Shown piece after piece: positions 30,822-39,132 of a stretch of 64,000 bases of DNA. The stretch spans positions 93,376 to 157,375 of the forward strand of contig NZ_FOCX01000010.1 of assembly GCF_900110215.1 (NCBI RefSeq), read 5' to 3'. A model generated the notes under the pieces. It ran no database searches, was not told the origin of the DNA, and was given only the letters and a program-made list of their open reading frames with translations. Position numbers and translations under genes: made by a program. This stretch comes from Halorientalis persicus. GTDB taxonomy: Archaea; Halobacteriota; Halobacteria; Halobacteriales; Haloarculaceae. How positions within the stretch are numbered: the first letter of the stretch is position 1; each line of letters begins with the position of its first letter.

Positions 30822-31520
30822 TCACGAGGAGCCGGTCCCCGACTCGCCGATGCGCCCGGTCGTGCCGACCTCCGTGGCCGATGGCGCGGCCATCCCGACC
30901 ATGACCAGCGCGAGACCGGACGTGAGCAGGTTCACGCCGAACAACAGCCCGACGGCCCAGTCCGCGCTGGCCGGGAAACCGAGCAGGATCAGCGAGGACA
31001 GCAACACCGAGACGATCCCGGAGGCCAGTAGCCAGCTCCAGTTCTCGTTGGCCCGCAGGCGCAGGCCCATCACCAGCTGGACGACGCCCTCGGTGAGGAG
31101 GTAGACGGCCAGCACGAGCGTCAGCGCCACCAGCCCCAGGCTCGGGTTGGCCAGCATCGTGATGCCAGCGCCCCCGTACAGGATCGCCAGAGCGAGGGTG
31201 AAGACCGAGCCACGCCAGCCCTGTGCCGAGAAGGCCGCGGCGGTGTAAACGAGTGCGCCGACGACGAGAATCCCACCGAGCACCAGCGAGATAGCGACGC
31301 CCGTGAGGTACGGTGTGAGGATCGCGGCCAGTCCCAGCAGGACGAGCAACACGCCGCCGATCATGACGGTCAGCCGGTTCCGGGCGAGCGACCGGTCGGA
31401 GTGACTGTAAGTCTGCCCCGGAGATCGGTCCTGGGAGACTCCGTTCCGTGTCTCGGCCGCGTCGGCGGTGCTATCGCTGTCGTCGATGTCGTCGTGGTCG
31501 TCAGTGTCGTCGGAGCTCAT
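30822..31520 (-). CDS. HdeD-family membrane protein
   Basis: 232 aa from ATG 31520. A 55-residue Asp/Ser-rich cytoplasmic leader is followed by six transmembrane helices in three pairs, with the HdeD-type repeats (L-L-V-L-L-G-L-A-A-I-L-T-P; G-G-I-L-V-V-G-A-L-V-Y; L-L-A-S-G-I-V-S-V-L-L-S). Related proteins are stress-associated (acid resistance in enterobacteria); the haloarchaeal role is unknown. An earlier in-frame start would add 55 residues of Arg/Pro-rich sequence and is rejected. Confidence 0.85.
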   Translation of the reverse strand: MSSDDTDDHDDIDDSDSTADAAETRNGVSQDRSPGQTYSHSDRSLARNRLTVMIGGVLLVLLGLAAILTPYLTGVAISLVLGGILVVGALVYTAAAFSAQGWRGSVFTLALAILYGGAGITMLANPSLGLVALTLVLAVYLLTEGVVQLVMGLRLRANENWSWLLASGIVSVLLSSLILLGFPASADWAVGLLFGVNLLTSGLALVMVGMAAPSATEVGTTGRIGESGTGSS

Positions 31521-31663
31521 GGGTCGATGGGAGTGGTGGACGCCGGGCGTCGACGGTCGGCGGAATCGCGCCGTAGTTCGATGGCCCGGGAAAAAGCGGT
31601 ATTTCCGGGGCGGGTGTCCGAGCGGGGCCCGGTAGTGGCGACGTGGTTGCCCGACAGTACCGA

Positions 31664-32200
31664 TCACGTCGCGTATCGAGTCCACACGGCGATGGCCGAC
31701 GGTGTGACCACGACAGCGACGAGGTAGGAGTAGACCTGCCGGAGTTCGTCCTCGGGCACGCCGTCGTCGTCCACGTCGTTGCGCTCGACCAGCGCCCGGA
31801 AATCGTCGGACTCGTTGGCGTAGTCACGGATCACGGTCACGATGCTCGTGGTCTCTGCGTCCCGGCCGCGGGAGACGAACGAATCTGGGGGGTTGCGCCG
31901 CGCCGTCTGGAAGGATTCGAGCGTCGTGTCCCGCGTCAGCGGCCCCTCGACGAAGATCGTCACCGACTCCCCCTGGACGGCCTCGAAGTTGTCTTCGAGG
32001 AATTGGATATCGCGAGTGACGGTATATCGGCTCGGCGCGAACGGTTCGGGCAGGCTCTCGAGGTATGCGGGCGTCTCCTCGGGCGGCAGGAAGTCCTCCT
32101 CGGAGAACGCGGTGTCGATCCCGGTCGCGTAGGCGGCCGAGCCCGCCGAGATCAGGAGCACGACGAGCAGGAACGCGACCGGGACACGCCGGGCTGAACG
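31664..32200 (-). pseudogene. Fragment of an RND/MMPL-family exporter
   Basis: The frame encodes the first membrane helix (V-P-V-A-F-L-L-V-V-L-L-L-I-S-A-G) and about 125 residues of the following extracellular domain (F-L-P-P-E-E-T-P...; D-D-D-G-V-P...L-R-Q-V-Y-S-Y-L). It then ends after about 17 unrelated residues, where a full RND transporter would continue for several hundred residues and ten more helices. No start codon fits upstream, where the frame runs into Arg-rich sequence. Both ends are therefore broken. It is best read as a deletion remnant joined to the secreted-protein remnant upstream. Confidence 0.65.
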
Positions 32201-32604
32201 GTCCGGTTGGGAGCGAACGCGTCGAGGTCGGGGGCCCCCGGGACCGGTTCGGTCTGTTCCCGTGTGGGGGTCGTTCCGTCGCCAGGAGCCGGCGTTCCGG
32301 TGCCGTCGCCGTCGGTCGGCGCGTCTCCGTCGGGTTCGTCCACCGGCGTTTCGCCACCACCGTCCTCGCTGGCATCGGTCGTCTCCGGAACTCCAGTAGT
32401 GGTCTTTTCGTCTCCGTCGTCACCCGTAATCTCCTCGCAGTCCTGGGTAGTGCGGACGGGCGTATCCGGAGTGGTCGCCAGTATGCCAGCGGAGTGACAC
32501 TAATCGGCGGTCGACCCGGTGTTACCGGTCCCGGAACCGGCCAGCGAGAGGCCCGCGCCGAGGGCGGTGACGGTAACCGCCAGGAAGATAGCGCGGCGTT
32601 TCAT
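32152..32604 (-). pseudogene. Broken secreted-protein gene with in-frame TAG
   Basis: ATG 32604 opens a convincing signal peptide (M-K-R-R-A-I-F-L-A-V, hydrophobic core, L-S-L-A-G) but meets TAG at 32502-32500 after 34 codons. The same frame then continues open for another 115 codons with typical exported low-complexity sequence (Thr/Gly/Asp/Pro-rich, D-L-D-A-F-A-P-N-R-T-V-Q-P-G) before running into the RND fragment out of frame. A single point mutation plus a downstream junction explains this. Stop-codon read-through is possible but has no other support. Confidence 0.5.
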
Positions 32605-33055
32605 TGGCTGACGGCCCCAGTCCGAACCCACTCGGTCGACAGGGCGCGATCCACACGGCGGCAACGCCGATCCGTGGGCACCAGTCGACTGTGCCGGTAC
32701 CCAGTGCCGCTCGAGGCGTGGCAGGTGTTCGAGCCGTCGGTGGCCAGTCGCATCTTTCGCCGACCCTGGTACCGGAGACCCGTTAGTACGCGGTCTGTGC
32801 ACGCCGGTTAACGGGAGCGTATTCGCCACGAACGGATTTTGAACCCGTCTACGACCCACAGCGGCCGGTCACACGAGTTGCAAGAACACGACCGGCCCGA
32901 ACCCGAAGACGGACACGGGGACGAGATCGGCGAAGATGACGAAGCGGCTGACACCGAGGCGGACGACACCGACGAGGAAGACGCCACTGACGAAGCCGAC
33001 GGAGAAGCCGTGACAGCTCAGGCCCAATTTTTCGAATCGGACCCAACAGCGGGGG
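32605..33055. other. 451-bp stretch without a supported gene
   Basis: Contains a possible hairpin with perfect 8-bp arms (GGCCGGTC 32863-32870, GACCGGCC 32890-32897) and, on the plus strand at about 32872-33020, a strongly acidic open stretch (Asp/Glu/Ala repeats) that looks like the tail of a haloarchaeal protein but has no body or clear start. It is probably eroded coding sequence next to the broken genes at 31664-32604. Confidence 0.5.
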
Positions 33056-33466
33056 CTACGGGGACGATTCCGCGGGTGTCGGCTCGTCGTCGGACAGGAG
33101 CAGGAATGCGAGCCGCGCCGCGATGTCGGGACTCACCGACCCGGCCAGCCGCATCGCCTCCGCCTCGTGGTCCTCGAGGCCGAGTACGGCCCGGAAGAAC
33201 CACGAGAGCGTGACGTACCGTTCGTGCAGGTCGTCGGCCCGCGACCGCCCCTCGGCGGTGAGCGTGGCTCCCTCGTAGGGTTCGTACGTGATCAGCCCCT
33301 TCTGGTCGAGGCGCTGGCACATCTCGGTCGTTGCCGCCGGCGACTTGTCGAGTCGATCCGCGAGGTGACCCGACGGGATCGGGGGAGACCGACGCTGGTG
33401 CTCGACGTACAGGGCGAGCAGGTACTGATCGACCGTCGTCGCGGTGTCGGTCACGGGATCACCCAC
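33056..33466 (-). CDS. DtxR/SirR-type metal-dependent transcriptional repressor
   Basis: 136 aa from GTG 33466; a second GTG four codons later is an alternative. N-terminal winged helix (T-T-V-D-Q-Y-L-L-A-L-Y, L-A-D-R-L-D-K-S-P-A-A-T-T-E-M-C-Q-R-L) followed by a dimerisation region with metal-type ligands (Y-V-T-L-S-W-F-F, D-H-E-A-E-A-M-R-L-A-G-S-V-S). The E-x2-R-L-E-H-x-x-S consensus of DtxR is degenerate here. These proteins bind Fe2+ or Mn2+ and repress uptake genes. It is the last gene of a cluster with a siderophore-binding protein preceded by two palindromic operators, so autoregulation with iron is likely. Confidence 0.83.
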   Translation of the reverse strand: MGDPVTDTATTVDQYLLALYVEHQRRSPPIPSGHLADRLDKSPAATTEMCQRLDQKGLITYEPYEGATLTAEGRSRADDLHERYVTLSWFFRAVLGLEDHEAEAMRLAGSVSPDIAARLAFLLLSDDEPTPAESSP

Positions 33467-33514
33467 CGGCGACGATCACGACTGTCGCGGTTTCCCGGTC
33501 GCGATCGGCCCCTG

Positions 33515-34015
33515 TCACGCGTTCTCACCCAGTTTGGCGTTCAGTTGCCGCGTGACGAACTCGTCGTCCAGCAGCGACTCCGGTCCCGTCAAGTGGACGA
33601 CCGGCCCGTTCTCGACGCGAAGCCACTCGTCGTTGCCGCTGCCGGCGAGCGTCACGGTCTGTCGGGAGTGTGGGAGGCTGTTCGCCCGTCGGCTGTCGGT
33701 CGCTTCCCGGACCGCGGCGAGTTCGACCGCCCCCTCCTCGACGGTGGAGACGACGAGGTCGTGCTGGGTCAACCCGGGGTCCAGTTCTCGCATCGCAGTC
33801 CGGTACTGACGAGCAGCCGAGCAAGCACGCTCGGCGTCGGCGTACGACGCGAACCGCGCGTCGGTCACGGGCTCCGGCCGGACGCCCGAGTCCCGACAGG
33901 CGACGACGAACTCGCCGTCTGCCGTTCGGAGGTCCGCGATCCGGGTCCGGGCCGTCCCGACGGTCTCGGCACGGTCGATGGCATTCCCGTCGCTCGCAGT
34001 GGGGGTGTTCGACAC
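33515..34015 (-). CDS. Conserved hypothetical protein of the iron operon
   Basis: 166 aa, cytoplasmic, mixed alpha/beta. It carries several segments with a C-x-D-S pattern (V-A-C-R-D-S-G-V) and an R-Q-Y-R-T-A-M-R-E helix; no known domain is recognised. It is separated by two bases from the end of the siderophore-binding lipoprotein gene and by 48 bases from the DtxR gene, so all three are probably one transcript. An iron-related role is inferred from this only. Confidence 0.7.
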   Translation of the reverse strand: MSNTPTASDGNAIDRAETVGTARTRIADLRTADGEFVVACRDSGVRPEPVTDARFASYADAERACSAARQYRTAMRELDPGLTQHDLVVSTVEEGAVELAAVREATDSRRANSLPHSRQTVTLAGSGNDEWLRVENGPVVHLTGPESLLDDEFVTRQLNAKLGENA

Positions 34016-34017
34016 GG

Positions 34018-35166
34018 CTACACCTCCCCCCGGATCGCGGTCGCGACCTCCTCGCGGTCGAACAACTGCTCATCGGCCGGAATCTCCGGGTACGGTCCCA
34101 CCTCGTAGGTCGGCCACTCGCCGAACTGCTCGGGGTAGAGCTGTTTGGCCGTCATCTCCAGCTGGAAGAGGTGCATGATCGGTCCCTGGTAGCGAGCGCC
34201 CTGGGGATACATCCGGCCGTTCTGGACCGCGGAGATCTCGGATGCGACGGGGTCCGACCGGAACGCTTCCGTCCGTTTCGGTAGACTCGTTCCAGGCTCG
34301 AATCCGCCGAGGAAGAAGATCACGTCGGGGTCGGCCTCCAGTAGCGTCTCGAAGTCGACGACCGTGTTCGTCTCGAGTTCGCCGTCGAAGGCGTCAGACA
34401 CCTCGAAGGGACGCGTGTGTGCGGTCAGGAACCCCGGGTCGTTCACCGTGTACGCGTAAATCTCGTCCAGATCGGCCGAGGCGAGCATCACCGCCGAGGG
34501 CCGCTCGGACTCGGGTGGGAGGCCCGACTCGATGGTCGACATGATCTCGTCGTGGACCGCGGCCAGTTTCTCGTACCGTTTCCGTTCTCTGAACATATCG
34601 GCGACGATCTCGAACTGCTCCCAGAGCCCGTAGTACTGGTAGTCCTCCTGCCAGCCCGGGGCTGGTTTCGCGTGTCGGTCGCTCAGTGAATTGCCGAACC
34701 ACGGCGAGATTTTGGTGGCGATCTCCTCGAAGTCCGCGCGGCTCCAGGCGTCCTGTTTGGCGATCCAGGCCGGGTCCGCCAGATGGACGTCGCTGTCCAG
34801 CTGATAGAGCTTCTCTTTCTCGGGCTTCCAGGAGGGGTAGAGCCCGGTCCAGTCCAGCGTGACGCCGGGTAACCGCGCGACGAACTGGTTCCAGAGCCCG
34901 TCGTAGTAGTCCGGCGCGTGCATCGCGGTGATCGAGTCACCGCGGCCGAGCGCGAACGCCATGTCGGCGTGATGGGTCAGGCGCGTGAACACCGTCTCCG
35001 GCGGCTCCGCGAAGGTGACATTACCCATCGGAGACATCGACACCGAGTACGATTCCGTTCCCGATTCGGTGTCGGCACTACCCTGCCCCAAAAGACTGCT
35101 ACACCCAGCCAGTGTCCCACCTCCGACGGTAGCCATGCCGGTTTTCAGGTACATCCTGCGCGTCAT
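34018..35166 (-). CDS. Fe-siderophore/cobalamin-type ABC transporter substrate-binding lipoprotein
   Basis: 382 aa from ATG 35166; ATG 35187 would add seven residues and fit a leaderless transcript. Tat-type n-region T-R-R-M-Y-L-K, lipobox L-A-G-C. The mature part is a class III periplasmic binding protein (PF01497 type) with F-A-E-P-P-E-T-V-F-T near the start and D-V-I-F-F-L-G-G-F in the second lobe. It captures a ferric siderophore (or a corrinoid) outside the membrane. The permease and ATPase are not in the window. Two iron-box-like palindromes upstream and a DtxR-type gene downstream favour iron. Confidence 0.87.
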   Translation of the reverse strand: MTRRMYLKTGMATVGGGTLAGCSSLLGQGSADTESGTESYSVSMSPMGNVTFAEPPETVFTRLTHHADMAFALGRGDSITAMHAPDYYDGLWNQFVARLPGVTLDWTGLYPSWKPEKEKLYQLDSDVHLADPAWIAKQDAWSRADFEEIATKISPWFGNSLSDRHAKPAPGWQEDYQYYGLWEQFEIVADMFRERKRYEKLAAVHDEIMSTIESGLPPESERPSAVMLASADLDEIYAYTVNDPGFLTAHTRPFEVSDAFDGELETNTVVDFETLLEADPDVIFFLGGFEPGTSLPKRTEAFRSDPVASEISAVQNGRMYPQGARYQGPIMHLFQLEMTAKQLYPEQFGEWPTYEVGPYPEIPADEQLFDREEVATAIRGEV

Positions 35167-35191
35167 GTCACGTCGTGATCGATGCATACGA

Positions 35192-35207
35192 TTTAGGCCC
35201 GCCTAAA
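35192..35207 (-). promoter_or_regulatory. Iron-box-like operator 1 (TTTAGGC-CC-GCCTAAA)
   Basis: Perfect 7-bp arms with a 2-bp spacer, lying between the likely TATA (GGTTTAT, 35217-35211) and the start of the siderophore-binding gene. The TTAGG...CCTAA form matches DtxR/IdeR/SirR operators, and such a regulator gene lies in the same cluster. Confidence 0.75.
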
Positions 35208-35227
35208 CACATAAACCGCTTTCGGAA

Positions 35228-35243
35228 TTTAGGTTTGCCTAAA
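35228..35243 (-). promoter_or_regulatory. Iron-box-like operator 2 (TTTAGG-TTTG-CCTAAA)
   Basis: Second copy, 6-bp arms, 36 bp from the first (about 3.5 helical turns), just upstream of the TATA. Two copies on either side of the TATA box suggest cooperative repression. Confidence 0.72.
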
Positions 35244-35576
35244 ATAGAGGTGCAGCATTATATAAACGCATCTGCGACCGCTGATGGTACCGTGGCCGCT
35301 GCGACCGATCGTGGCCGCCTCCACACAGTCGCTGCAGCAAGCGAAACGGTCCGCTGATCGAAACCGGAAAACGTGATCCGGACTGCATCCTGTTTCGGGC
35401 TGTAGATCTGCCTTGTGAACCCAGTTATGCACGGTGGATCGCGCTCGCTCGACACCGAATATATCAAGAACTAATATGGTATTCGAAAGCGAGAGTCCAG
35501 CGAGATGCAACTGAATACCGAGCTTCATCAGCAGTCGCGGTGTCGCCTCGCGTTCAACAGTCGATAAAAGTGACAT
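35229..35576 (-). pseudogene. Truncated IS6-family transposase remnant
   Basis: The minus frame encodes V-E-R-E-A-T-P-R-L-L-M-K-L-G-I-Q-L-H-L-A-G-L and so on through K-A-D-L-Q-P-E-T-G-C-S-P-D-H-V, clearly homologous over about 60 residues to the transposase at 63551 (V-E-R-E-R-T-P-R-R-L-M-K-L-G-I-R). Right after P-D-H-V the similarity ends: the first catalytic Asp motif (L-D-E-T) is lost and the frame drifts into unrelated sequence reaching the iron operators. The N-terminus is also damaged (stop in frame near 35578). It cannot encode an active enzyme. The remaining gap to 35781 shows nothing else. Confidence 0.75.
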
Positions 35577-35781
35577 TTAGCTCTCGCTATGGTCGAGCTT
35601 GGTCGCGAGATCTATCGTATAGACTGGTGAGAGAGCTGACAGCTATCGAGCCACTCCCGCTCGAAGAAGTGCGTGCTATCGTTCGTGAGACAACGAGGTG
35701 ATTCGCACCTCAGTTTACTGCGACTCAACCACGTCTGTCCGATCGCCGTGTTCCTCTCGTGGAGTGTCACCCAGCATCCCG

Positions 35782-36129
35782 CTACTGGAACCCGATATTC
35801 GCAGGGTCTGTCGTCCGGTCGAGTGTGACTTCGAGGATACCATTGTTGAAGGTCGTCTCTGCCGACTGATCGTCGACGTACGCTGGCAAGTCGACGCGCT
35901 TGACGACCGGACGCGGGTCGCGTGCGACACGGATCGCCAGGTTCCGCCCATCGCACTGTATCTCAATCTCTTTCTGGCTGGCGTCTGGAATATCTGCGAC
36001 GACACGGAGCTCGTCGTCGTACTTGTGGACATCGACAGGCTCCATCTCATCGCCAGCCATCCCAGACAGCATATCGTTGAGCTCGCCAAAGCGGTCGCCG
36101 AACGGATCGTCGTCCGGATTCCGTCTCAT
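35782..36129 (-). CDS. Hsp20/alpha-crystallin small heat-shock protein
   Basis: 115 aa from ATG 36129. A short N-terminal arm (F-G-D-R-F-G-E-L-N-D-M-L) is followed by an alpha-crystallin domain (V-D-V-H-K-Y-D-D-E-L-R-V-V-A-D-I-P to N-N-G-I-L-E-V-T-L). The usual I-x-I/V C-terminal anchor reads I-G-F-Q, so it is weak. An ATP-independent chaperone is expected. The 270-bp region upstream, up to the tRNA, holds a GC hairpin at 36252-36269 (7-bp arms CGCCGCC/GGCGGCG) but no gene. Confidence 0.87.
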   Translation of the reverse strand: MRRNPDDDPFGDRFGELNDMLSGMAGDEMEPVDVHKYDDELRVVADIPDASQKEIEIQCDGRNLAIRVARDPRPVVKRVDLPAYVDDQSAETTFNNGILEVTLDRTTDPANIGFQ

Positions 36130-36400
36130 CACCGTTTTTACGCCCGTCACGCGGATAAGACTTCGGTGCAGGCTCATCGTGGCCGACGTAGACTGGGTTC
36201 AGCACCGATTTGCTCACACCGGACCTCGTTTCGGCCCTGGTTGTTTTGAGTCGCCGCCAGACGGCGGCGGGCCGCAGTTGGTCCCCCAATCGAACCCGAT
36301 TTCAGGGACCGTTTTGGATAGCGGCGAGCGGGCCGAAAGTGCACACAACAGACGCTTTATCGGCTCTTCGGTTTTGTATTCGGTCCGTGCCGCAACAAGA

Positions 36401-36475
36401 TGGGCGCTGCAGGATTTGAACCCGCGACAGCTTGGTCCGAAGCCAAGTACTCTGTCCAGACTGAGCTAAGCGCCC
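36401..36475 (-). tRNA. tRNA-Arg (anticodon TCG)
   Basis: 75-nt cloverleaf on the minus strand: acceptor GGGCGCT pairs with AGCGCCC, discriminator A at 36401; D-arm GCTC/GAGT; anticodon stem CTTGG/CCAAG around loop CTTCGGA, giving TCG (decodes CGA); 5-nt variable loop; T-arm GCGGG/CCTGC with loop TTCAAAT. No intron and no encoded CCA. Confidence 0.95.
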
Positions 36476-36613
36476 TCGGTCGCTCGGTAATCAACCGGCC
36501 GTGTTAAACGACTCGGTTGGCGTCGGTCGGTGCGGCGGGGGACATGGATCCGTGGAGACCGATTGGCGTGGCGTATCGGGTGGTTTATCAATCGGTCGTC
36601 GGGAGGACAGCAT

Positions 36614-37474
36614 ATGGGAACGGCGGAGCGTGTTCGCGGCCTGGTAGAGTTGACGCGGCCGGTCAACGCCGTTGCGGCCGGGGTGTTGACGTTCATCGGG
36701 GCGTTCGTGGCCGTCGGGAGCTCGCTTCCGACCGTACCGGTCCTCGCCGCTGTCGTCGCGACGGTGCTGGCAACCGGAGCGGGTAACGCTATCAACGACT
36801 ACTTCGACCGGGAGATCGACCGGATCAACGCGCCCGACCGTCCGATCCCGCGGGGTGCGGTCTCACCCCGGGGCGCGCTCGTCTTCAGCGTCGCACTGTT
36901 TTTCGTTGCGGTCGCGCTCGTCCTCACGCTGTTGCCGCTTCTGGCTATCGGCATCGCGGTATTCAACCTGCTCGCGCTGATCACGTATACGGAGGTGTTC
37001 AAAGGCTTGCCCGGTGTGGGCAACGGGCTGGTGGCGTATCTCGGTGGGAGTACGTTCCTGTTCGGAACCGCAGCTGTCTGGCCCGTCGATACCACGGTCC
37101 TCGCGAGTGTCGTGGTGTTGTTCCTGCTGGCTGCCCTGTCGACGCTCGCTCGGGAGATCGTCAAGGACGTGGAGGACGTGGCGGGCGACCGCGAGGAGGG
37201 GCTGAACACGCTGCCGATCGCGGTCGGGGAGCGGCGGGCACTCGTACTCGCAGCAGTCTTGCTGGTCGTCGCGGCGGTGGCGAGTCCGGTGCCGTATCTG
37301 CTGGGAACCTTCGGCGTGGCGTATCTCGTGGTGGTCGTGCCGGCGGATCTGGTGATGCTGTACGCGGGTTACGAGGGGTTCGGGGATCCGACGGCCGGCC
37401 AGTCACACCTGAAGTACGGGATGTTCCTGGCGGCGATCGCCTTCGTGGTGGGCCGGGCAGCAACACTGGCGTGA
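36614..37474 (+). CDS. UbiA prenyltransferase, likely DGGGP synthase (archaeal lipid synthesis)
   Basis: 286 aa from ATG 36614, about eight or nine membrane helices. Two Asp-rich motifs of the UbiA superfamily are present: N-D-Y-F-D-R-E-I-D (about 62-70) and D-V-E-D-V-A-G-D. The first is followed by R-I-N-A-P-D-R-P-I-P-R-G, typical of archaeal geranylgeranylglycerol-phosphate geranylgeranyltransferase, which adds the second isoprenoid chain to the glycerol backbone of membrane lipids. The gene starts 138 bases from the divergent tRNA. Confidence 0.9.
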   Translation: MGTAERVRGLVELTRPVNAVAAGVLTFIGAFVAVGSSLPTVPVLAAVVATVLATGAGNAINDYFDREIDRINAPDRPIPRGAVSPRGALVFSVALFFVAVALVLTLLPLLAIGIAVFNLLALITYTEVFKGLPGVGNGLVAYLGGSTFLFGTAAVWPVDTTVLASVVVLFLLAALSTLAREIVKDVEDVAGDREEGLNTLPIAVGERRALVLAAVLLVVAAVASPVPYLLGTFGVAYLVVVVPADLVMLYAGYEGFGDPTAGQSHLKYGMFLAAIAFVVGRAATLA

Positions 37475-37602
37475 CCGCGTCCGCGGGCGATCAGCAGCGG
37501 TCAGTACACAAAAGCATATATGTGTGCCGGCAGCACGTTATGGTACACGAATAGCGGCCGTGACTACTGGTCGCGGTCGAGTGCTTTCAACGAGGCCATT
37601 CC

Positions 37603-38238
37603 ATGTACGATCTGGGTACGGAGTTTGGAAACGCGACGGTGGACCCCGGGACGAACATCCTGATCGCCGGGCCGCCGCTGTCCGGCAAGCGCGAGCTAGC
37701 GATGCGTGCCCTCGAAACCGGGGCCGAGCAGGGAGAGGGATCGATCATCGTCACGACCCGGGACAACTCGGACCGCGTCCTGACGGACTTTCGGTCCGTG
37801 CTCACCGACCCCGACGACGCACACATCGGCGTCGTCGACTGCGTCACCAAACACCAGGGCCAGTCGGCCTCGGACACGGACGTCGTCAAGTACGCGTCCT
37901 CGCCGGTCGACATGACCGGCATCGGGATCAAGTTCTCCGAGTTCGTCGAGGAGTTCTACCGAAATCGCAACAGCAAACGCAACCGGGTGATGGTCGACTC
38001 GCTGTCGACGCTCCTGCTCTACTCGAACCTCCAGACCGTGTTCCGGTTCATGCACGTGTTCACCAGTCGCATCGAGAACGCCGACGCCGTCGGTATCCAC
38101 GTCATCGAGTCGACCGCACACGACGAGGAGACGATGAATACACTCATCCAGCTGTTCGACGGCGTCGTCCGCACGGCGGAGGACCGCTCGGTCACCCTCC
38201 AGTTGCCCGGCGTCGAGACCGAACCGGCCGGTCCCTGA
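37603..38238 (+). CDS. KaiC/RAD55-like RecA-superfamily ATPase
   Basis: 211 aa, one RecA-type core. Walker A reads G-P-P-L-S-G-K-R, so the usual Ser/Thr after Lys is Arg; Walker B is R-V-M-V-D-S-L-S. It resembles the haloarchaeal KaiC-like/HTR-type family, single-domain relatives of KaiC often linked to signalling and motility. The altered P-loop suggests weak or no hydrolysis. A TATA-like box (gcatatatgt, about 37511-37520) lies upstream. Confidence 0.83.
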   Translation: MYDLGTEFGNATVDPGTNILIAGPPLSGKRELAMRALETGAEQGEGSIIVTTRDNSDRVLTDFRSVLTDPDDAHIGVVDCVTKHQGQSASDTDVVKYASSPVDMTGIGIKFSEFVEEFYRNRNSKRNRVMVDSLSTLLLYSNLQTVFRFMHVFTSRIENADAVGIHVIESTAHDEETMNTLIQLFDGVVRTAEDRSVTLQLPGVETEPAGP

Positions 38239-38304
38239 TCCCGAGCCCGTCCCTGCGTCCCGGTCGCCAGCAGTCTTTTGGTCGCGCCCGGCCTCGGTTC
38301 TCGT

Positions 38305-38712
38305 ATGCCAGTCGAGACAGACGACGAACTCCGTGCGATACTCGACCTCGAAACGATCGCCGTCGTCGGCTGTTCGTCGACCACCGGCAAGGCCGCCCAC
38401 GACATCCCCGCGTATATGCAACGCCACGGCTACGAGATCGTCCCCGTCAACCCCTACGCCGACGAGATTCTGGGTCGGACCGCCGTCGACTCGCTGGCCG
38501 ACGTGGATCAGGCTATCGACATCGTCGACGTGTTCCGGCCCAGCGAGGAGGTGGCCGGCATCGTCGACGCGGTCCTCGACCGGGACGACGTGCAGGTCGT
38601 CTGGACCCAGTTGGGAATCGAGGACGACGACGCGGCCGCCCGCGCCGAACAGGCGGGGCTCAGGGTGGTGCAAGACCGGTGTCTGAAAGTCGAACACCAG
38701 CGGCTCGTCTGA
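38305..38712 (+). CDS. CoA-binding domain protein (YccU-type)
   Basis: 135 aa from ATG 38305. Rossmann-like CoA-binding domain: I-A-V-V-G-C-S-S-T-T-G-K-A-A-H at about 21-35, V-P-V-N-P-Y-A-D-E-I-L-G, I-D-I-V-D-V-F-R-P-S-E and the end motif V-V-Q-D-R-C-L-K-V-E-H. The stand-alone family binds CoA; its role is unknown. Confidence 0.88.
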   Translation: MPVETDDELRAILDLETIAVVGCSSTTGKAAHDIPAYMQRHGYEIVPVNPYADEILGRTAVDSLADVDQAIDIVDVFRPSEEVAGIVDAVLDRDDVQVVWTQLGIEDDDAAARAEQAGLRVVQDRCLKVEHQRLV

Positions 38713-38730
38713 GTCCGACGTGATCGTCGG

Positions 38731-39045
38731 TCAGTCCTCGGGTTCGGCCGCGCTTCCGCCCGCCGCGCCGCTGGTCTCGGCGCTTTCCTCGGCGTCGACC
38801 TCCTCGATGGCGGCCTCGGCGAGGACTTCGTCCACGTCGATCCCCTGCTCGCGGGCCATCCGTTCGATCAGCACGCGCTGTTCGTCGAGGTCGTGTTCCA
38901 TCGCGTCGACCTGCTCGCTGGTCTGTTCGACTTTCGACCGGAGGTCGTCGACCTGTGCGCGCAACTGATTCATCTTCTCGTAGAGGTCCTCTGCCGCCGA
39001 GATCATCTTCTCGATCTTCTTTTTCGTGTCACCGAGTCCGACCAT
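38731..39045 (-). CDS. DUF5798-like coiled-coil protein
   Basis: 104 aa from ATG 39045 (ATG 39066 is an alternative). It begins M-V-G-L-G-D-T-K-K-K-I-E-K and continues as a coiled coil (about 10-70, heptads with Leu/Val/Met), then a short helix and an acidic Ala/Ser/Glu tail. It resembles haloarchaeal DUF5798 proteins; the function is unknown. Confidence 0.72.
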   Translation of the reverse strand: MVGLGDTKKKIEKMISAAEDLYEKMNQLRAQVDDLRSKVEQTSEQVDAMEHDLDEQRVLIERMAREQGIDVDEVLAEAAIEEVDAEESAETSGAAGGSAAEPED

Positions 39046-39132
39046 GCCGGAGGGTTTCGTGCGCATACTTGTGGCCGTTTCGGCTGGCCGCGACAACGCC
39101 GCGGTTAAGTCCGGTCGCCTGCCAGTACAGGT

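Noticed and set aside
32830..32900. Possible tRNA-like sequence (ggattttgaaccc)
   Set aside because: No acceptor or anticodon stem pairs; only a simple hairpin follows.
32839..33213. Plus-strand acidic open frame as a real gene
   Set aside because: Only its middle is protein-like; the 3' part is antisense to the DtxR gene and the start has no support. Kept as possible eroded tail.
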